A DNA stretch of 64,000 bases from the NCBI GenBank assembly GCA_034428435.1, contig DAOUHY010000453.1, positions 29,517 through 93,516 of the forward strand, given 5' to 3'. The position numbers were made by a program, and so were the translations under genes. Below, one piece after another: positions 18,534-27,759 of this stretch. Within the stretch, counting starts at the first letter, position 1, and every line of letters starts with the position of its first letter. The notes below the pieces were generated by a model. The model was not told the DNA's origin and made no database searches. It saw only the letters and a list, made by a program, of their open reading frames with translations. This stretch comes from Bin5 sp034428435. Lineage in GTDB: Bacteria; Chloroflexota; Anaerolineae; Caldilineales; Caldilineaceae.

Positions 18534-20792
18534 TCAGATTTCTACCAGGACATTGCCGCCGACCTTGGATTCGCAGGCGTGGGTGGCTTCGATGAACAGT
18601 AGCGCCTCCTCGATCAGCCGACGGGCGGAATCGTTGTCGGGATCTGGATTGGGGTTACTGTGGCGGTCGAGCAGGTACTGGCCGAATTTCCCCTTGGCGT
18701 ACTGATCGAAAAACAGTTCGGTATCGAAGAAGCGGGATTTGAACTCCTCTACGATGCGATCGGGACTGTCGCCCACATCAAGGAACTGGGTCCGCACCAA
18801 GGCCCTGGCAGCCTTGAGCATGGACGAATAGGCCAAGGACTCGGCCCGGGCCGGGTCGTCTTCGTCGAGAGCAATTTGTGCTTCGAAGGCTTCCGATTCA
18901 GCGGGTGAAATCTCCATCGAGAAGAGGGAGACGACCTCGCCGGCACATTCACCGATGCCGATATCGCCCAGGCTGAAGACGCGGGGATCGCCCCAGTCCG
19001 AGAAGAATTCCGGCTGTTGTTCAAAGGCTGGTAAATTCATGAAGGGCTGAATTATGCTGCGAGCTTCCTTCTTGCCGATGCGTCCAATCCACTCCTGAAA
19101 GGTTTCGCCCTTTGTCCGCTCTTCCACGTAGCGGGAGGTGATGGTATCGACGACTTCGGGAACGGTCTTGGAAGGAACGGCGCCGACGGCCAGCCCGTAG
19201 CTGCCGGCATTGTCGCGCCACTTGCCGCCCAAAATGACCTGGAAATGGGGCATCTTGAAGTTGCCGGAGCGGCGGCTGTTGCCGAAGAAGCCGATGTCGG
19301 AAACATGGTGCTGGCCGCAGGAGTTGAAGCAACCGCTGATTTTGATTTTCAGATCTTTGATGGCGTCAGGCAGGGATGCGCTTTTGGCGGTGAGTTGCGT
19401 GCGCAGCTCGCCTGCGAGCCCGCGTGAGGAGGCGATGCCCAGTTTGCAGGTATCGGTACCGGGGCAGGCGGTAATGTCCACGATGGTACCGGCGCCGGGA
19501 TCGCCGAGGCCGATCGCTTTCAGTTCTTCGTACACGGCGGGCAGGTCGGAATCGGACACCCAGCGGAGGACGATGTTCTGTTCAACGGTGGTACGGATAT
19601 TGTCCCCGACGTATTTGCGAGCAATGTCGGCCAGCTCCCAGGACTGCTGGGAGGTCAGATCGCCCAGGGGCAGATTTACGGTTACAACGCTGTAGCCTTC
19701 CTGGCGTTGATCATAGACGTTGGTTTCGAGCCATTGGTTGAATTCTGAGGAGTGCACCTGGCCGTTCAAGAAAGTCGGCGGTCTGGTCGGCTTTTCCTCG
19801 TAATGCGGGAGGGTATCGAGGTAGGCGGTCCAGCGGTCGTCGTGGGGCAGCGTCTTGCGTTCCTCATCGACGAGGCGGCGGAACTCTTCGATACCCAGTT
19901 TGGCCACGAGGAATTTGATGCGGGCGCGGTTGCGGTTGCGCTTTTCGCCAAGCCGGGCAAAGACACGAGCGACTGCCTGCGTCTGCGGCAAGATCTCCTC
20001 TTCGGGTGTAAATTCGCTCAGGACCTTGGCCTGATGTGGAACGGTACCCAAGCCGCCGCCCACAAACACCTTGAAGCCGCGCTTGGGCTTGCCGTCCACT
20101 TCCTGAATCTGGGCAAGGTAGCCCATGTCATGCATCATGACGAGGCCACATGCTTCGGCTTCGCAACCGGAAAAGGCCGGTTTGAACTTGCGGCCGAAGT
20201 CCTGTACGTCGTCGTGGCCGAGCAGGAACTGGGCGTAGGCTTCGGAGTAGGGCGTGGCGTCAAAGACTTCGGTTTGGCAGACACCGGCCAGATGGCAGCA
20301 GGTGACATTGCGGACGGAGTTGCCACAGGCTTCGCGAGTGGTGATGCCGACCGCGGCCAGACGACGCATCATGTCAGGCGTGTCCTCGATATGCACAAAG
20401 TGCAGCTGGAAATCCTGGCGCGTCGTGACATGCAAGATGCCGTCGGAGTATTCGTCTGCTACCTGGGCCAACATATCAAGCTGATCAGGTGTCAGACCTC
20501 CTCCAGGCACTTTGATGCGCTGCATGCCGGGTGCGTGCCAGAGGGTATCGGGTCCTTTTACCCGGTCCTTCTCGTCGAACGCGAGTTCCCGGCTTTCAAA
20601 GCCGTCGTGCCGCTGGCCATTGTCGTAGCGCTGGCCGTACACGCCTCGACGCAATCGCGTTTCAGCGAAGACCTTTTCGTCCAGTTTCGCTTGACCCATC
20701 AGTTCCATCTGGCCTTCAAAGATATCGATTTCATGGGCCAGATCATCGGGCATTTCATCCGCCAAAACGTCTTTCCAACCGATGTTCGACAC
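18534..20792 (-). CDS. Nitrite/sulfite reductase (siroheme and 4Fe-4S), one-piece assimilatory type
   Basis: 752 residues. Two ferredoxin-like half-domains are followed by siroheme/4Fe-4S repeats. The cluster ligands are visible as Cys443-x5-Cys449 (CPGTDTC) and Cys488-x3-Cys492 (CFNSC). It catalyses six-electron reduction of sulfite to sulfide or nitrite to ammonia with ferredoxin or a similar donor; which substrate is not decided by the motifs. About 150 residues beyond the usual C-terminus form a helical acidic extension (ALDEDDPARAES...). The start is GTG 20792 with AAGGAG just upstream. Two genes of unknown role follow on the same strand. Confidence 0.88.
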   Translation of the reverse strand: MSNIGWKDVLADEMPDDLAHEIDIFEGQMELMGQAKLDEKVFAETRLRRGVYGQRYDNGQRHDGFESRELAFDEKDRVKGPDTLWHAPGMQRIKVPGGGLTPDQLDMLAQVADEYSDGILHVTTRQDFQLHFVHIEDTPDMMRRLAAVGITTREACGNSVRNVTCCHLAGVCQTEVFDATPYSEAYAQFLLGHDDVQDFGRKFKPAFSGCEAEACGLVMMHDMGYLAQIQEVDGKPKRGFKVFVGGGLGTVPHQAKVLSEFTPEEEILPQTQAVARVFARLGEKRNRNRARIKFLVAKLGIEEFRRLVDEERKTLPHDDRWTAYLDTLPHYEEKPTRPPTFLNGQVHSSEFNQWLETNVYDQRQEGYSVVTVNLPLGDLTSQQSWELADIARKYVGDNIRTTVEQNIVLRWVSDSDLPAVYEELKAIGLGDPGAGTIVDITACPGTDTCKLGIASSRGLAGELRTQLTAKSASLPDAIKDLKIKISGCFNSCGQHHVSDIGFFGNSRRSGNFKMPHFQVILGGKWRDNAGSYGLAVGAVPSKTVPEVVDTITSRYVEERTKGETFQEWIGRIGKKEARSIIQPFMNLPAFEQQPEFFSDWGDPRVFSLGDIGIGECAGEVVSLFSMEISPAESEAFEAQIALDEDDPARAESLAYSSMLKAARALVRTQFLDVGDSPDRIVEEFKSRFFDTELFFDQYAKGKFGQYLLDRHSNPNPDPDNDSARRLIEEALLFIEATHACESKVGGNVLVEI

Positions 20793-20984
20793 AGTTGTCT
20801 CCTTACCTATTGTCTGCTTCGCCGCCAGAATGCCGGCCAGGATGAAGCGGGTAGCCCCGTAGAACGCTCAGCACCGATTCTCTCGTGTCCGACCGATCAA
20901 TACTGGTAGGGGCTGACGGACAAAAACGGTAGAGCTTCCGGGGCCATCTCGACTCATTCTCGTACTGGGTCGCTGTTGACAGCA

Positions 20985-21014
20985 ATTGTAGGGCAGTCAC
21001 GCTTGATTTGTCAA
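20985..21014 (-). promoter_or_regulatory. Strong sigma-70-type promoter of the siroheme reductase gene
   Basis: On the minus strand TTGACA (21014-21009) and TACAAT (20990-20985) are 18 bp apart. The predicted leader is about 185 nt and contains several short inverted repeats, but I recognise no SAM, cobalamin or other named riboswitch. Confidence 0.6.
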
Positions 21015-21644
21015 GCATGTTATGTCGACGTGTGCATTTTACTTTTGCGGTGTGGGCTTGTTTGATTCGGGGGCGTTGCGCCTGGCGTATTGGGCTTGTC
21101 TGCGATAGCGAACCTGAACCCACTTTTTGTAGAGGCCTGTGAGCGAAGACCGTGTTTCATTCGGGCATATTGGCGCTATTCTTCCCGAACTACCGGACAG
21201 AAGGATGCAGCTAAGAACAGTGTAACTCACCGGGATTCGTGTACAGGACTGCATCTCGTGTTAAGCCGTCGAGTGCACTCAGAAGAAATGGTTGCAATAT
21301 GGATCGGGAGCACCCAGTAAGGTACGCTGCCGAGAGCGAGAAACTCCACGCGGGGCGTTTCAGTTTTCCGCCAGGCTCTCTCGCGTACTGTCACTGAATT
21401 CGGATAAGCAGACGATTAGGCGCAGGTCTTGGCGATTTTTTTTGGCCTGTCCTTTTGATCCTTTATACTTTTTTGGTCATGTTGATTTGGTGCACGTGTT
21501 GCCGGGGGCATGCAAGGGATTGGCGACCTGACGGCGGCACTGACAAATCTGGAGGAACCGTCAGGACGGCATTTGTATGTGATTTCCCTGCTCTCATGGA
21601 AACACATTTTTCTCATTGGGGGGGAGAACGCTCGGAACCAGCCA

Positions 21645-21919
21645 GGAGGCGGGATGAGGGGAAGCCCGGCCGCTGCGAGACGACAACTTCACATAACCAT
21701 CACACTCGCTGCGGCGCGAGGTTTAGCCGGGGGCGTTGCGGGGGCGGAGCCCCTGCACAAGGGAAGCCTGAAGGCCCGACCGCCCAGAACTGCAGTAGTC
21801 AGTGGTCAGTTGTCAGAGACTGCGAGGATCAGTTGAGGATAGGAATCAAAAGGAGTGAGGATGAGGAACTTCGCTCGACTCCTCCGGCATGGCAAGCTGA
21901 CTGCGATGTAGTCGTTGCG
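21645..21919 (+). repeat. Dispersed repeat, copy 2 (double-hairpin core 21736-21795)
   Basis: Aligns with copy 1 at 540-773 on both sides of the core (GGGGAAGCCCGG, GGTTTAG, AACTTCGCTCG, ending GTTGCG). In this copy the second hairpin has decayed (GCCTGAAGGC). The core continues into AACTGCAG as in copies 3 and 4, and is followed by repeated GTCAGTGGTCAG-like words also seen in copy 4. It ends about 100 bp before the M16 peptidase gene. The rest of 21015-21644 shows nothing recognisable. Confidence 0.7.
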
Positions 21920-22019
21920 AAAACTTCATCGAAGGGCAACAGGAAGTTCACACTCGCAGGATACATTGGTAGGGGCGGGTGCGAGCTCGGTACATATGAA
22001 TAAGACTAAGGAGTCAAGA

Positions 22020-25000
22020 ATGAATGGAGAAAGAAATAGGCCCGCAGTGTCCTCGCGTGTGATAGGGCGCCGGACAGTAGCCGGGCGGGGAAAGAGGAAA
22101 GTAAGACTATTGGTGGCACTGCTGATTCTGATTGCAGTGCTTGCCAGTGCGTGCGAAGGGGTGGAGACCCCTTCAGCCAGTTCAGGGGAGACGACGGGAT
22201 CTGGTGGTGAGCAGGCGGCGGCCCCAGCCGAAGAGGGCGAGCCGGCGCAGGCTTACCTGGACCTGGACAGCGAAACGCTGGACATGAACGCGCCCATCCT
22301 TCTGGATCCAAGCATACGCAGGGCACAGTTGGACAACGGTCTGACGTACTATATCCGCCACAATACGGAGCCGGCCAATAGGGCTACGTTAATGCTGGCG
22401 ATCAACGCGGGCTCCATACAGGAGGATGAGGACCAGCTGGGTTTGGCCCACTTTGTTGAGCATATGATGTTCAACGGAACCGAGCGATTTCCCAAGCAGG
22501 CCTTGATTGACTATTTTGAATCGGTTGGCATGACCTTTGGGCCTGATGTGAACGCCTATACTTCGTTCGATGAAACGGTGTATTTCCTGGAATTTCCCAC
22601 CGATGACGAGGACATAATCAGTACGACGTTCCAAGTAGCGGAGGATTGGGCCAGCCGGGCGACGATTTCGGATGAAGAGGTAGATAGTGAACGCGGCGTC
22701 ATCCTGGAAGAGGAACGCTTACGGGACCAGAATGCGAGCGGCAGGTTAAACAAGCAGTTGTTCCCGCTTCTGCTGGGGGAATCGCGGTATACTGACCGGA
22801 TGCCGATCGGCGACATGGATATCGTGCAGAACACGCCGGGAGAGACTTTGCGGAGGTTCTACCGGGATTGGTACCGGCCCGATCTGATGGCGGTCATTGT
22901 CGTGGGCGACATCGATGTTGATGCCATCGAAGCCAAGATCACCGAGCATTTCGGCAGCCTGACTGCCCCGGAGCCGGCGCGGCCCAGGGTTTCCTACTCT
23001 CTGCCGGACTACGAAGACACGGGATACCTGATTCTCACCGATCCGGAGTTCCCTGTAACGATTGCCCAAATCATCTACCGGCAGGCGGCCCCGGACCTGA
23101 ATTCGGCCGGCGTGTTCCGCGACCGGCTGATCGGCAATCTGTTCTACAAGATGTTGAATTTCCGACTCGACGACCTTACCAGGGAAGCGGACTCACCTTT
23201 CCTTGGGGCGTTTGTCAGCGAAGGGCAGTTGGTGCGGGGCAACAACTACCAGGTGGTTGGCGTACAGGTGCGCCAGGGGGAGGCCCTCTCCAGCCTGGAG
23301 GCTGCCCTGACCGAGGTTGAGCGCGTGCGCCGACACGGCTTCACGGCTGCCGAAGTGGAGCGGGCCAAGTCGGAGATCTTGAACACGTATGAACGGCTCT
23401 ACAACGATCGTGAGAATCTGCGCAATCACTCGCTTGCCAGCGAATACAGCCGCAACTACCTTGAGAACGAGGCTGTTCCGGGCATCGAGATTGAGTACAA
23501 ACTGGTTGGCCGGCTGCTGGAAGGGATAAGCCGAGACGACGTCAATCAGAGAGCGGAACTCTACGTAGGCGGAAGCAACCGTTCGGTATTTGTCGTCGGG
23601 CCGGAGCGGGACGCGGACAGCCTGCCCAACGAGAGTGAACTGGCGGCAGTATTCGCAGACGTCGGGACGAAGGAGGTGGAGCCCTACCAGGATATTGAAG
23701 CAGTTACAGCGCTCTTGACCGAAGTTCCGGAGCCTGCAGAGATTCTTTCGCGTCAGACGGACGAGACATATAACATCACCGATCTGACACTGGCAAACGG
23801 AGCGAGAGTATTGCTCAAGCCGACTACGTTCAAGGAGGAGGAGATTCTTTTCAGCGCGTCCAGCCCGGGCGGGTCTTCGCTGGTCAGCGATGAAGACTAT
23901 CCAGAGGCGGATTTCATCGACAGCATAGTTAGCCAGAGTGCGGTGGGCGACGTGAGCTACGCGGCGCTGCAGCGGCTACTGGCCGACAAGTCGGTGACGG
24001 TCTCGCCCTATATCGGAGAATTGGACGAAGGATTTTACGGCCATTCCGGCCAGGAGTACATTGAGACTCTGTTTCAACTCGTATACCTGTACGGTACGCA
24101 GGCGAGAGCAGATGACGACGCCTTTGCAACGCTAAAGGACCAGTACACGGAGTCGCTGCGCAATCGAGAACTGGACCCGCGAAGCGCGCTGACAGACGCC
24201 TTCATCGAGGCGCGTTACGGGGATTCCGTACGACGCAACGTGCCCACGCTGGAGATCATCAGTTCGCTCGATCTGGAGCGGGCATTCGCCATCTATCAGG
24301 AGCGTTTCGCCGATTTCAGTGACTTTACATTTGTGTTTGTCGGCAATTTCGACCTCGAGCAGATGGTGGAGTGGTCGCAGAGGTACCTGGGTAATCTGCC
24401 TTCACTGGATCGTTCGGAGACATGGCAGGACGTGGCACCCGACCCACCTCCGGGCGTCGTGGAAGTTCCCGTCTACCGCGGCCAGGACGAGCAGAGCCTG
24501 ACGACCATACTGTTTACGGGGGCTGGTGAAGACACGCTGGAGAACCGGCTCCACTTACGCATGTTGGAAACGATCATGGATATCCTGATGCGTGAGGAGC
24601 TGCGAGAGGCGTTAGGAGGCGTGTATGCGTACGGGGCATCTGCCTCAATGGAACCGGATCCGGACAGCCTGTATGAGATCTCACTCTACTTTGGCAGCGA
24701 TCCTGCCCGAGTACAGGAGTTGGTAGATGCACTGTTCGGGCTCATCGCTGAAGTGCAGGCTGACGGGCCCAGAGAAGACCTGTTGGAGAAGGCCAGGATA
24801 CAGATCGTACGCCAACGCGAGGAGCAGTTGGAACAGAACAATTACTGGCTGCGGGTCCTGGAGTATTGGGCCTCGGAAGACGGCGTTGATCTAGCCAACT
24901 TTGTCGATCTGGATGTTGTGGAAAGCCGAACCAACGCGGTGACGACGGAAGAGGTCCAGGCTTCCGCGGGCGCTTTCCTGCCGCTGGACCGGTACATTCT

Positions 25001-25034
25001 GGTGTCGCTGTATCCTGAAGACTTTGCGGAGTAG
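22020..25034 (+). CDS. M16 family (insulinase/pitrilysin) zinc metallopeptidase, lipoprotein
   Basis: 1004 residues from ATG 22020, preceded by AAGGAG; ATG 21996 is an alternative. A basic N-terminus and a hydrophobic stretch end in VLASAC, a plausible lipobox, so it is probably tethered outside the membrane. The inverted zinc motif HFVEH is at 144-148. The family layout of two M16 units is visible; the second half (from about 580) lacks HxxEH, as usual for the non-catalytic half. It degrades peptides. An intrinsic terminator follows the stop. Confidence 0.9.
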   Translation: MNGERNRPAVSSRVIGRRTVAGRGKRKVRLLVALLILIAVLASACEGVETPSASSGETTGSGGEQAAAPAEEGEPAQAYLDLDSETLDMNAPILLDPSIRRAQLDNGLTYYIRHNTEPANRATLMLAINAGSIQEDEDQLGLAHFVEHMMFNGTERFPKQALIDYFESVGMTFGPDVNAYTSFDETVYFLEFPTDDEDIISTTFQVAEDWASRATISDEEVDSERGVILEEERLRDQNASGRLNKQLFPLLLGESRYTDRMPIGDMDIVQNTPGETLRRFYRDWYRPDLMAVIVVGDIDVDAIEAKITEHFGSLTAPEPARPRVSYSLPDYEDTGYLILTDPEFPVTIAQIIYRQAAPDLNSAGVFRDRLIGNLFYKMLNFRLDDLTREADSPFLGAFVSEGQLVRGNNYQVVGVQVRQGEALSSLEAALTEVERVRRHGFTAAEVERAKSEILNTYERLYNDRENLRNHSLASEYSRNYLENEAVPGIEIEYKLVGRLLEGISRDDVNQRAELYVGGSNRSVFVVGPERDADSLPNESELAAVFADVGTKEVEPYQDIEAVTALLTEVPEPAEILSRQTDETYNITDLTLANGARVLLKPTTFKEEEILFSASSPGGSSLVSDEDYPEADFIDSIVSQSAVGDVSYAALQRLLADKSVTVSPYIGELDEGFYGHSGQEYIETLFQLVYLYGTQARADDDAFATLKDQYTESLRNRELDPRSALTDAFIEARYGDSVRRNVPTLEIISSLDLERAFAIYQERFADFSDFTFVFVGNFDLEQMVEWSQRYLGNLPSLDRSETWQDVAPDPPPGVVEVPVYRGQDEQSLTTILFTGAGEDTLENRLHLRMLETIMDILMREELREALGGVYAYGASASMEPDPDSLYEISLYFGSDPARVQELVDALFGLIAEVQADGPREDLLEKARIQIVRQREEQLEQNNYWLRVLEYWASEDGVDLANFVDLDVVESRTNAVTTEEVQASAGAFLPLDRYILVSLYPEDFAE

Positions 25035-25056
25035 CAGGACTGAGAGGCTGACTGAG

Positions 25057-25090
25057 AGCGGGCAGTTGACGGTCAACTGCCCGCTTTTTC
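25057..25090 (+). terminator. Intrinsic terminator after the M16 peptidase
   Basis: AGCGGGCAGTTGAC (25057-25070) and GTCAACTGCCCGCT (25072-25085) form a near-perfect stem, followed by TTTTTC. It begins 22 bp after the stop. Confidence 0.85.
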
Positions 25091-25111
25091 ATGTCAGAGT
25101 GGAGCGCGGCT

Positions 25112-25309
25112 TTAATGACCGTAGAAATGTTCGGTAGGATCGATAACGGAGTCCTGCCAGTCCAGATAGCGGGCGGCCTCCTCCAGATTTGCTGCCTTGC
25201 CGTCATCGACCAGTTGCTGAAGCGTGTCAAGCTGCATTTCGGTCAGCGTACCGGACTGCAAAGCGAGCAACCAACTGCTGAACTCCTCTTTTTCATCAAT
25301 GCGCGCCAT
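25112..25309 (-). CDS. Small hypothetical protein (65 aa)
   Basis: Not recognised. An acidic, helical-looking protein with no membrane segment: a leucine-rich stretch (LLALQSGTLTEMQLDTLQQL) spans about 14-33, and it ends in a His/aromatic tail (TEHFYGH). It is the second of two small minus-strand genes, 37 bp after the 103-residue protein, and converges on the M16 peptidase terminator. Short size makes the call moderate. Confidence 0.6.
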   Translation of the reverse strand: MARIDEKEEFSSWLLALQSGTLTEMQLDTLQQLVDDGKAANLEEAARYLDWQDSVIDPTEHFYGH

Positions 25310-25346
25310 GGTCTGTTTTCCTCACTTTTTGGGCGCGAGCGCCGCT

Positions 25347-25658
25347 TCATATCGTAAACTCGACGTCGCTGCCATCTTCAAAATAGAGCTGCAGGTGTAG
25401 GGCATTGAGCCTGAAGTGGCTCATGCCCAAGCAGGCGCGTTCTGCCTGTGTGCGCTCGGCTGAGGCTTTCGCCCAGCGGCTTTCGCGGCCTTTGTGTTCA
25501 AACTGCAGGTAGCTACCATCCTCAAAAAAGAGAACAGCCTGGTTGAACTCTGAATTGGCAACGTAGCGGACAGCATGGGCGGCGGCGCTTTGCGCCTGGG
25601 AAAAGGATACCAGGTCGAATTGAAAGGAGCCATTGTCGCCGTTTGTTCGCTCTTCCAT
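25347..25658 (-). CDS. Small hypothetical protein (103 aa) with two similar beta motifs
   Basis: Not recognised. Two related segments are visible: QAVLFFEDGSYLQFEH at about 40-55 and LHLQLYFEDGSDVEFTI at the C-terminus, suggesting a small beta-rich fold with repeated FEDGS turns. No signal peptide or membrane helix. It is co-oriented with the 65-residue gene and probably co-transcribed. Confidence 0.62.
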   Translation of the reverse strand: MEERTNGDNGSFQFDLVSFSQAQSAAAHAVRYVANSEFNQAVLFFEDGSYLQFEHKGRESRWAKASAERTQAERACLGMSHFRLNALHLQLYFEDGSDVEFTI

Positions 25659-25831
25659 CTGGAAGCCTTTTCACCTGCCAGAGTACAGATCTTGCGATTC
25701 GGTGGGCAGGCTCTAGTTCATTGCGTTGTGGTGTTGGGGATGACTATACATTAGCCAATGTGTTCGCGCAAGAGATTGCTTTTGGTGGGACAAGTCAGAG
25801 CATGCAGATTAGAACGCCAGAATAGTCAACA

Positions 25832-25860
25832 GAGGGCACCCGCAAGAGGTGCCCCTACCA
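25832..25860 (+). repeat. Short palindromic repeat, copy B
   Basis: GAGGGCACCCGCAAGAGG followed by TGCCCCTACCA; the GGGCACC and GGTGCCC arms form a hairpin. The sequence matches the copy at 43718 closely and the copy at 8983 less well. The surrounding gap 25659-26087 shows nothing else. Confidence 0.6.
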
Positions 25861-26087
25861 CTCTAAGAGCATTGCAACGACTGGTTAATTCGTGATGCGA
25901 TAGCCTATTTGCGTTTGAAGCGGGAGGTTTGTCAGCTTTTGGGACGTTGGAAGGAAATAGCATTCGACATGCTAGCTCGCTGGTGGGTTGGTCGTGTATG
26001 GCGCCAGATTTTCTTGAGGGGGGCGTGTGTGCTACGATTGCGGCATTCGTAATGGTACATTCCAGAGTTCAGAAATGGAGTTGTGCA

Positions 26088-26465
26088 ATGAAAAAGCTGC
26101 TCAAGTTCCTCTTCTTTGTCGGATTTGCCGCGGGGGTAGTTTATGTGCTGAAGCAGGTTTTGGGGGGTACGCAGCCGGAAGGGGCAGGCAGCGGCGTATT
26201 GCCTGAAACGCCGGTGACCCCTTTGGAAGATATGCCCTTGGGCGGCGAGGTAAGCCCGCAACTCCTGGACATCCTGGTTGACCCAGAGGACAAGGGGTCG
26301 CTTCAATTGATGGACGACAGCAAATTCCTGCTTAACCCCCGCAATGGCTATCGCTATCCGATTCGCAATGGGATTCCGGTGATGCTCATTGAAGAGGGGA
26401 AGAAGTACCAGGATGAAAGCCTGATTCAGAACGGGCAGGAGCAGACGGAGGCTTCGTCGGCCTGA
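26088..26465 (+). CDS. Membrane-anchored Trm112-like protein lacking the usual cysteines
   Basis: 125 residues from ATG 26088. One N-terminal transmembrane segment at about 4-24 (LLKFLFFVGFAAGVVYVL), a Gly/Pro-rich linker, then LLDILVDPEDKGSLQL at about 59-74 and YRYPIRNGIPVMLIEEG at about 88-104. These match the small Trm112/YcaR fold (LLxILVCPxxKGxL...YPIRDGIPVML), but Asp65 stands where the family has Cys, so zinc binding is unlikely. Role unknown. A rho-independent terminator follows. Confidence 0.72.
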   Translation: MKKLLKFLFFVGFAAGVVYVLKQVLGGTQPEGAGSGVLPETPVTPLEDMPLGGEVSPQLLDILVDPEDKGSLQLMDDSKFLLNPRNGYRYPIRNGIPVMLIEEGKKYQDESLIQNGQEQTEASSA

Positions 26466-26580
26466 GGTTGTTCCCATTTGCCGGGGACAGAAGACCGGCG
26501 TACGGGAGGGCATGGCGGAAGCCGTTTCACGTACGGCGGAAGCTCGGTCCAAATGGTAGTACAGTGCAAATCGCAGAGGA

Positions 26581-26612
26581 GCCTGGCGGCCGATAGGACG
26601 CCGGGCTTTTTT
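26581..26612 (+). terminator. Intrinsic terminator after the Trm112-like gene
   Basis: GCCTGGCG (26581-26588) pairs with CGCCGGGC (26599-26606) with one G-U pair, followed by six T. Confidence 0.75.
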
Positions 26613-26649
26613 GATTCTCAGAGGCTGTGCCGGCTCTGAAGAGTTCCTA

Positions 26650-27759
26650 TCAGGCGAGGGCCGCCGGGGGGCTACCGTCCGGCTGGCGCCTCAAGGGGTC
26701 TGTAGGGAGCTCGATGGTAAAGATTGCGCCGTCACGGTTTTCCACGCTGACACGTCCGCCGTGCGCTTCGACGGCGCTCTTGACGATGGCAAGGCCCAAT
26801 CCAACGCCGGGAAGCTGTTCGCTCAATTCGCCACGATAGAAGCGCTCGAAGATCTGTTCTTTGTCGGCCGGCTGGATTCCCGGCCCACTGTCGGCTACGG
26901 TCAGAAGCGTAGCATGGGCTTCCCCGGCGGCGGCAAGTTCGACGAACCCCCCTGGCTGGGTGAATTTCAGGGCGTTGTCCAGGAGGTTGGCCAGCGCCAT
27001 CCCAAGGCTGGCCCGGTCACACCAGATCGTGTCGAGTCCTTCGGACGGAGACAGGCGCAGGTCGATTTGTTTGGCCGCGGCAGTCGACCGGAAGGGTGCC
27101 AGAGATTCTTCCAGGAGGCCTGCGAGGTCGTGTTGGGCGATATCCAGGGCTGCGACGCCGCCTTCGAGGCGGGAAAGGTCGAGCAGGTGAGCGGTCATCC
27201 ATTGCAGTCGATCCAGCTGTCGCTGGCTTTCACCCAGAAACTCGACGCGCGTTTCAAGTTCTCCGCCGGCCTGACCCTGCAGGATCTCGATGAACTGGCG
27301 CAGGGCGGTCAGCGGGGTACGCAGTTCGTGGGAGGCGTCTGCGATGAAACGGCGCAGCGCATCTCGTTCAGCGGCCAGGTCGGCAAAGGTTGTTTGAAGA
27401 CGTGCTGCCATGCGGTTGAAGCGGCGAGAGAGGTCACCGATTTCACCGACCGTTTCGGGCGCGCGAACGGCCAGATCTCCCTCTTCCATCTGCTGAGTTG
27501 CGGTTTCGAGGGCCATTAAGGGGGCAGTCAGCGTCCGGCTCATCAGGAATCCGAGCAGGACGGCCACCAGGACCGCGCCCAGCCCGGCCACCATGAGCGC
27601 GCGACGAATGGCGAGAAGCGGCTCGGCAGAAAAGGCGAATCTGTTGGTCATCTGGACATAACCGATAACCTTATCGTCGTGATGGACGGGGACGGTAACT
27701 TGAGGCCCCTCTGCAGGCGGGGGCACCGCCCCGGGGGCGAGCCGAAAACAATGCGCCAA
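26650..27759 (-). CDS. Sensor histidine kinase, C-terminal part (frameshifted gene)
   Basis: Contains a transmembrane helix (about 56-75), a HAMP domain, the H-box SHELRTPL, the N-box LANLLDNALKF, G1 DSGPGIQ and G2 GVGLGLAIVKS: a complete kinase core. The sensor N-terminus is encoded in another frame at 27648-28376, and the two reading frames overlap by about 110 bp. Inserting one G in the GGGG run of the minus-strand sequence CCCCCGGGG (near 27730) joins them into one protein reading ...FGSPPGAVPPP.... Either the gene is a recent pseudogene or the run is an assembly error. The nominal start MAHCF is not credible on its own. It is in a cluster with a PDZ protein and a response regulator. Confidence 0.8.
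   Translation of the reverse strand: MAHCFRLAPGAVPPPAEGPQVTVPVHHDDKVIGYVQMTNRFAFSAEPLLAIRRALMVAGLGAVLVAVLLGFLMSRTLTAPLMALETATQQMEEGDLAVRAPETVGEIGDLSRRFNRMAARLQTTFADLAAERDALRRFIADASHELRTPLTALRQFIEILQGQAGGELETRVEFLGESQRQLDRLQWMTAHLLDLSRLEGGVAALDIAQHDLAGLLEESLAPFRSTAAAKQIDLRLSPSEGLDTIWCDRASLGMALANLLDNALKFTQPGGFVELAAAGEAHATLLTVADSGPGIQPADKEQIFERFYRGELSEQLPGVGLGLAIVKSAVEAHGGRVSVENRDGAIFTIELPTDPLRRQPDGSPPAALA

Noticed and set aside
18534..20792. Assignment of the siroheme enzyme firmly to sulfite or to nitrite
   Set aside because: The cluster motifs are the same in both types, and no cys or nas genes are adjacent in the window.
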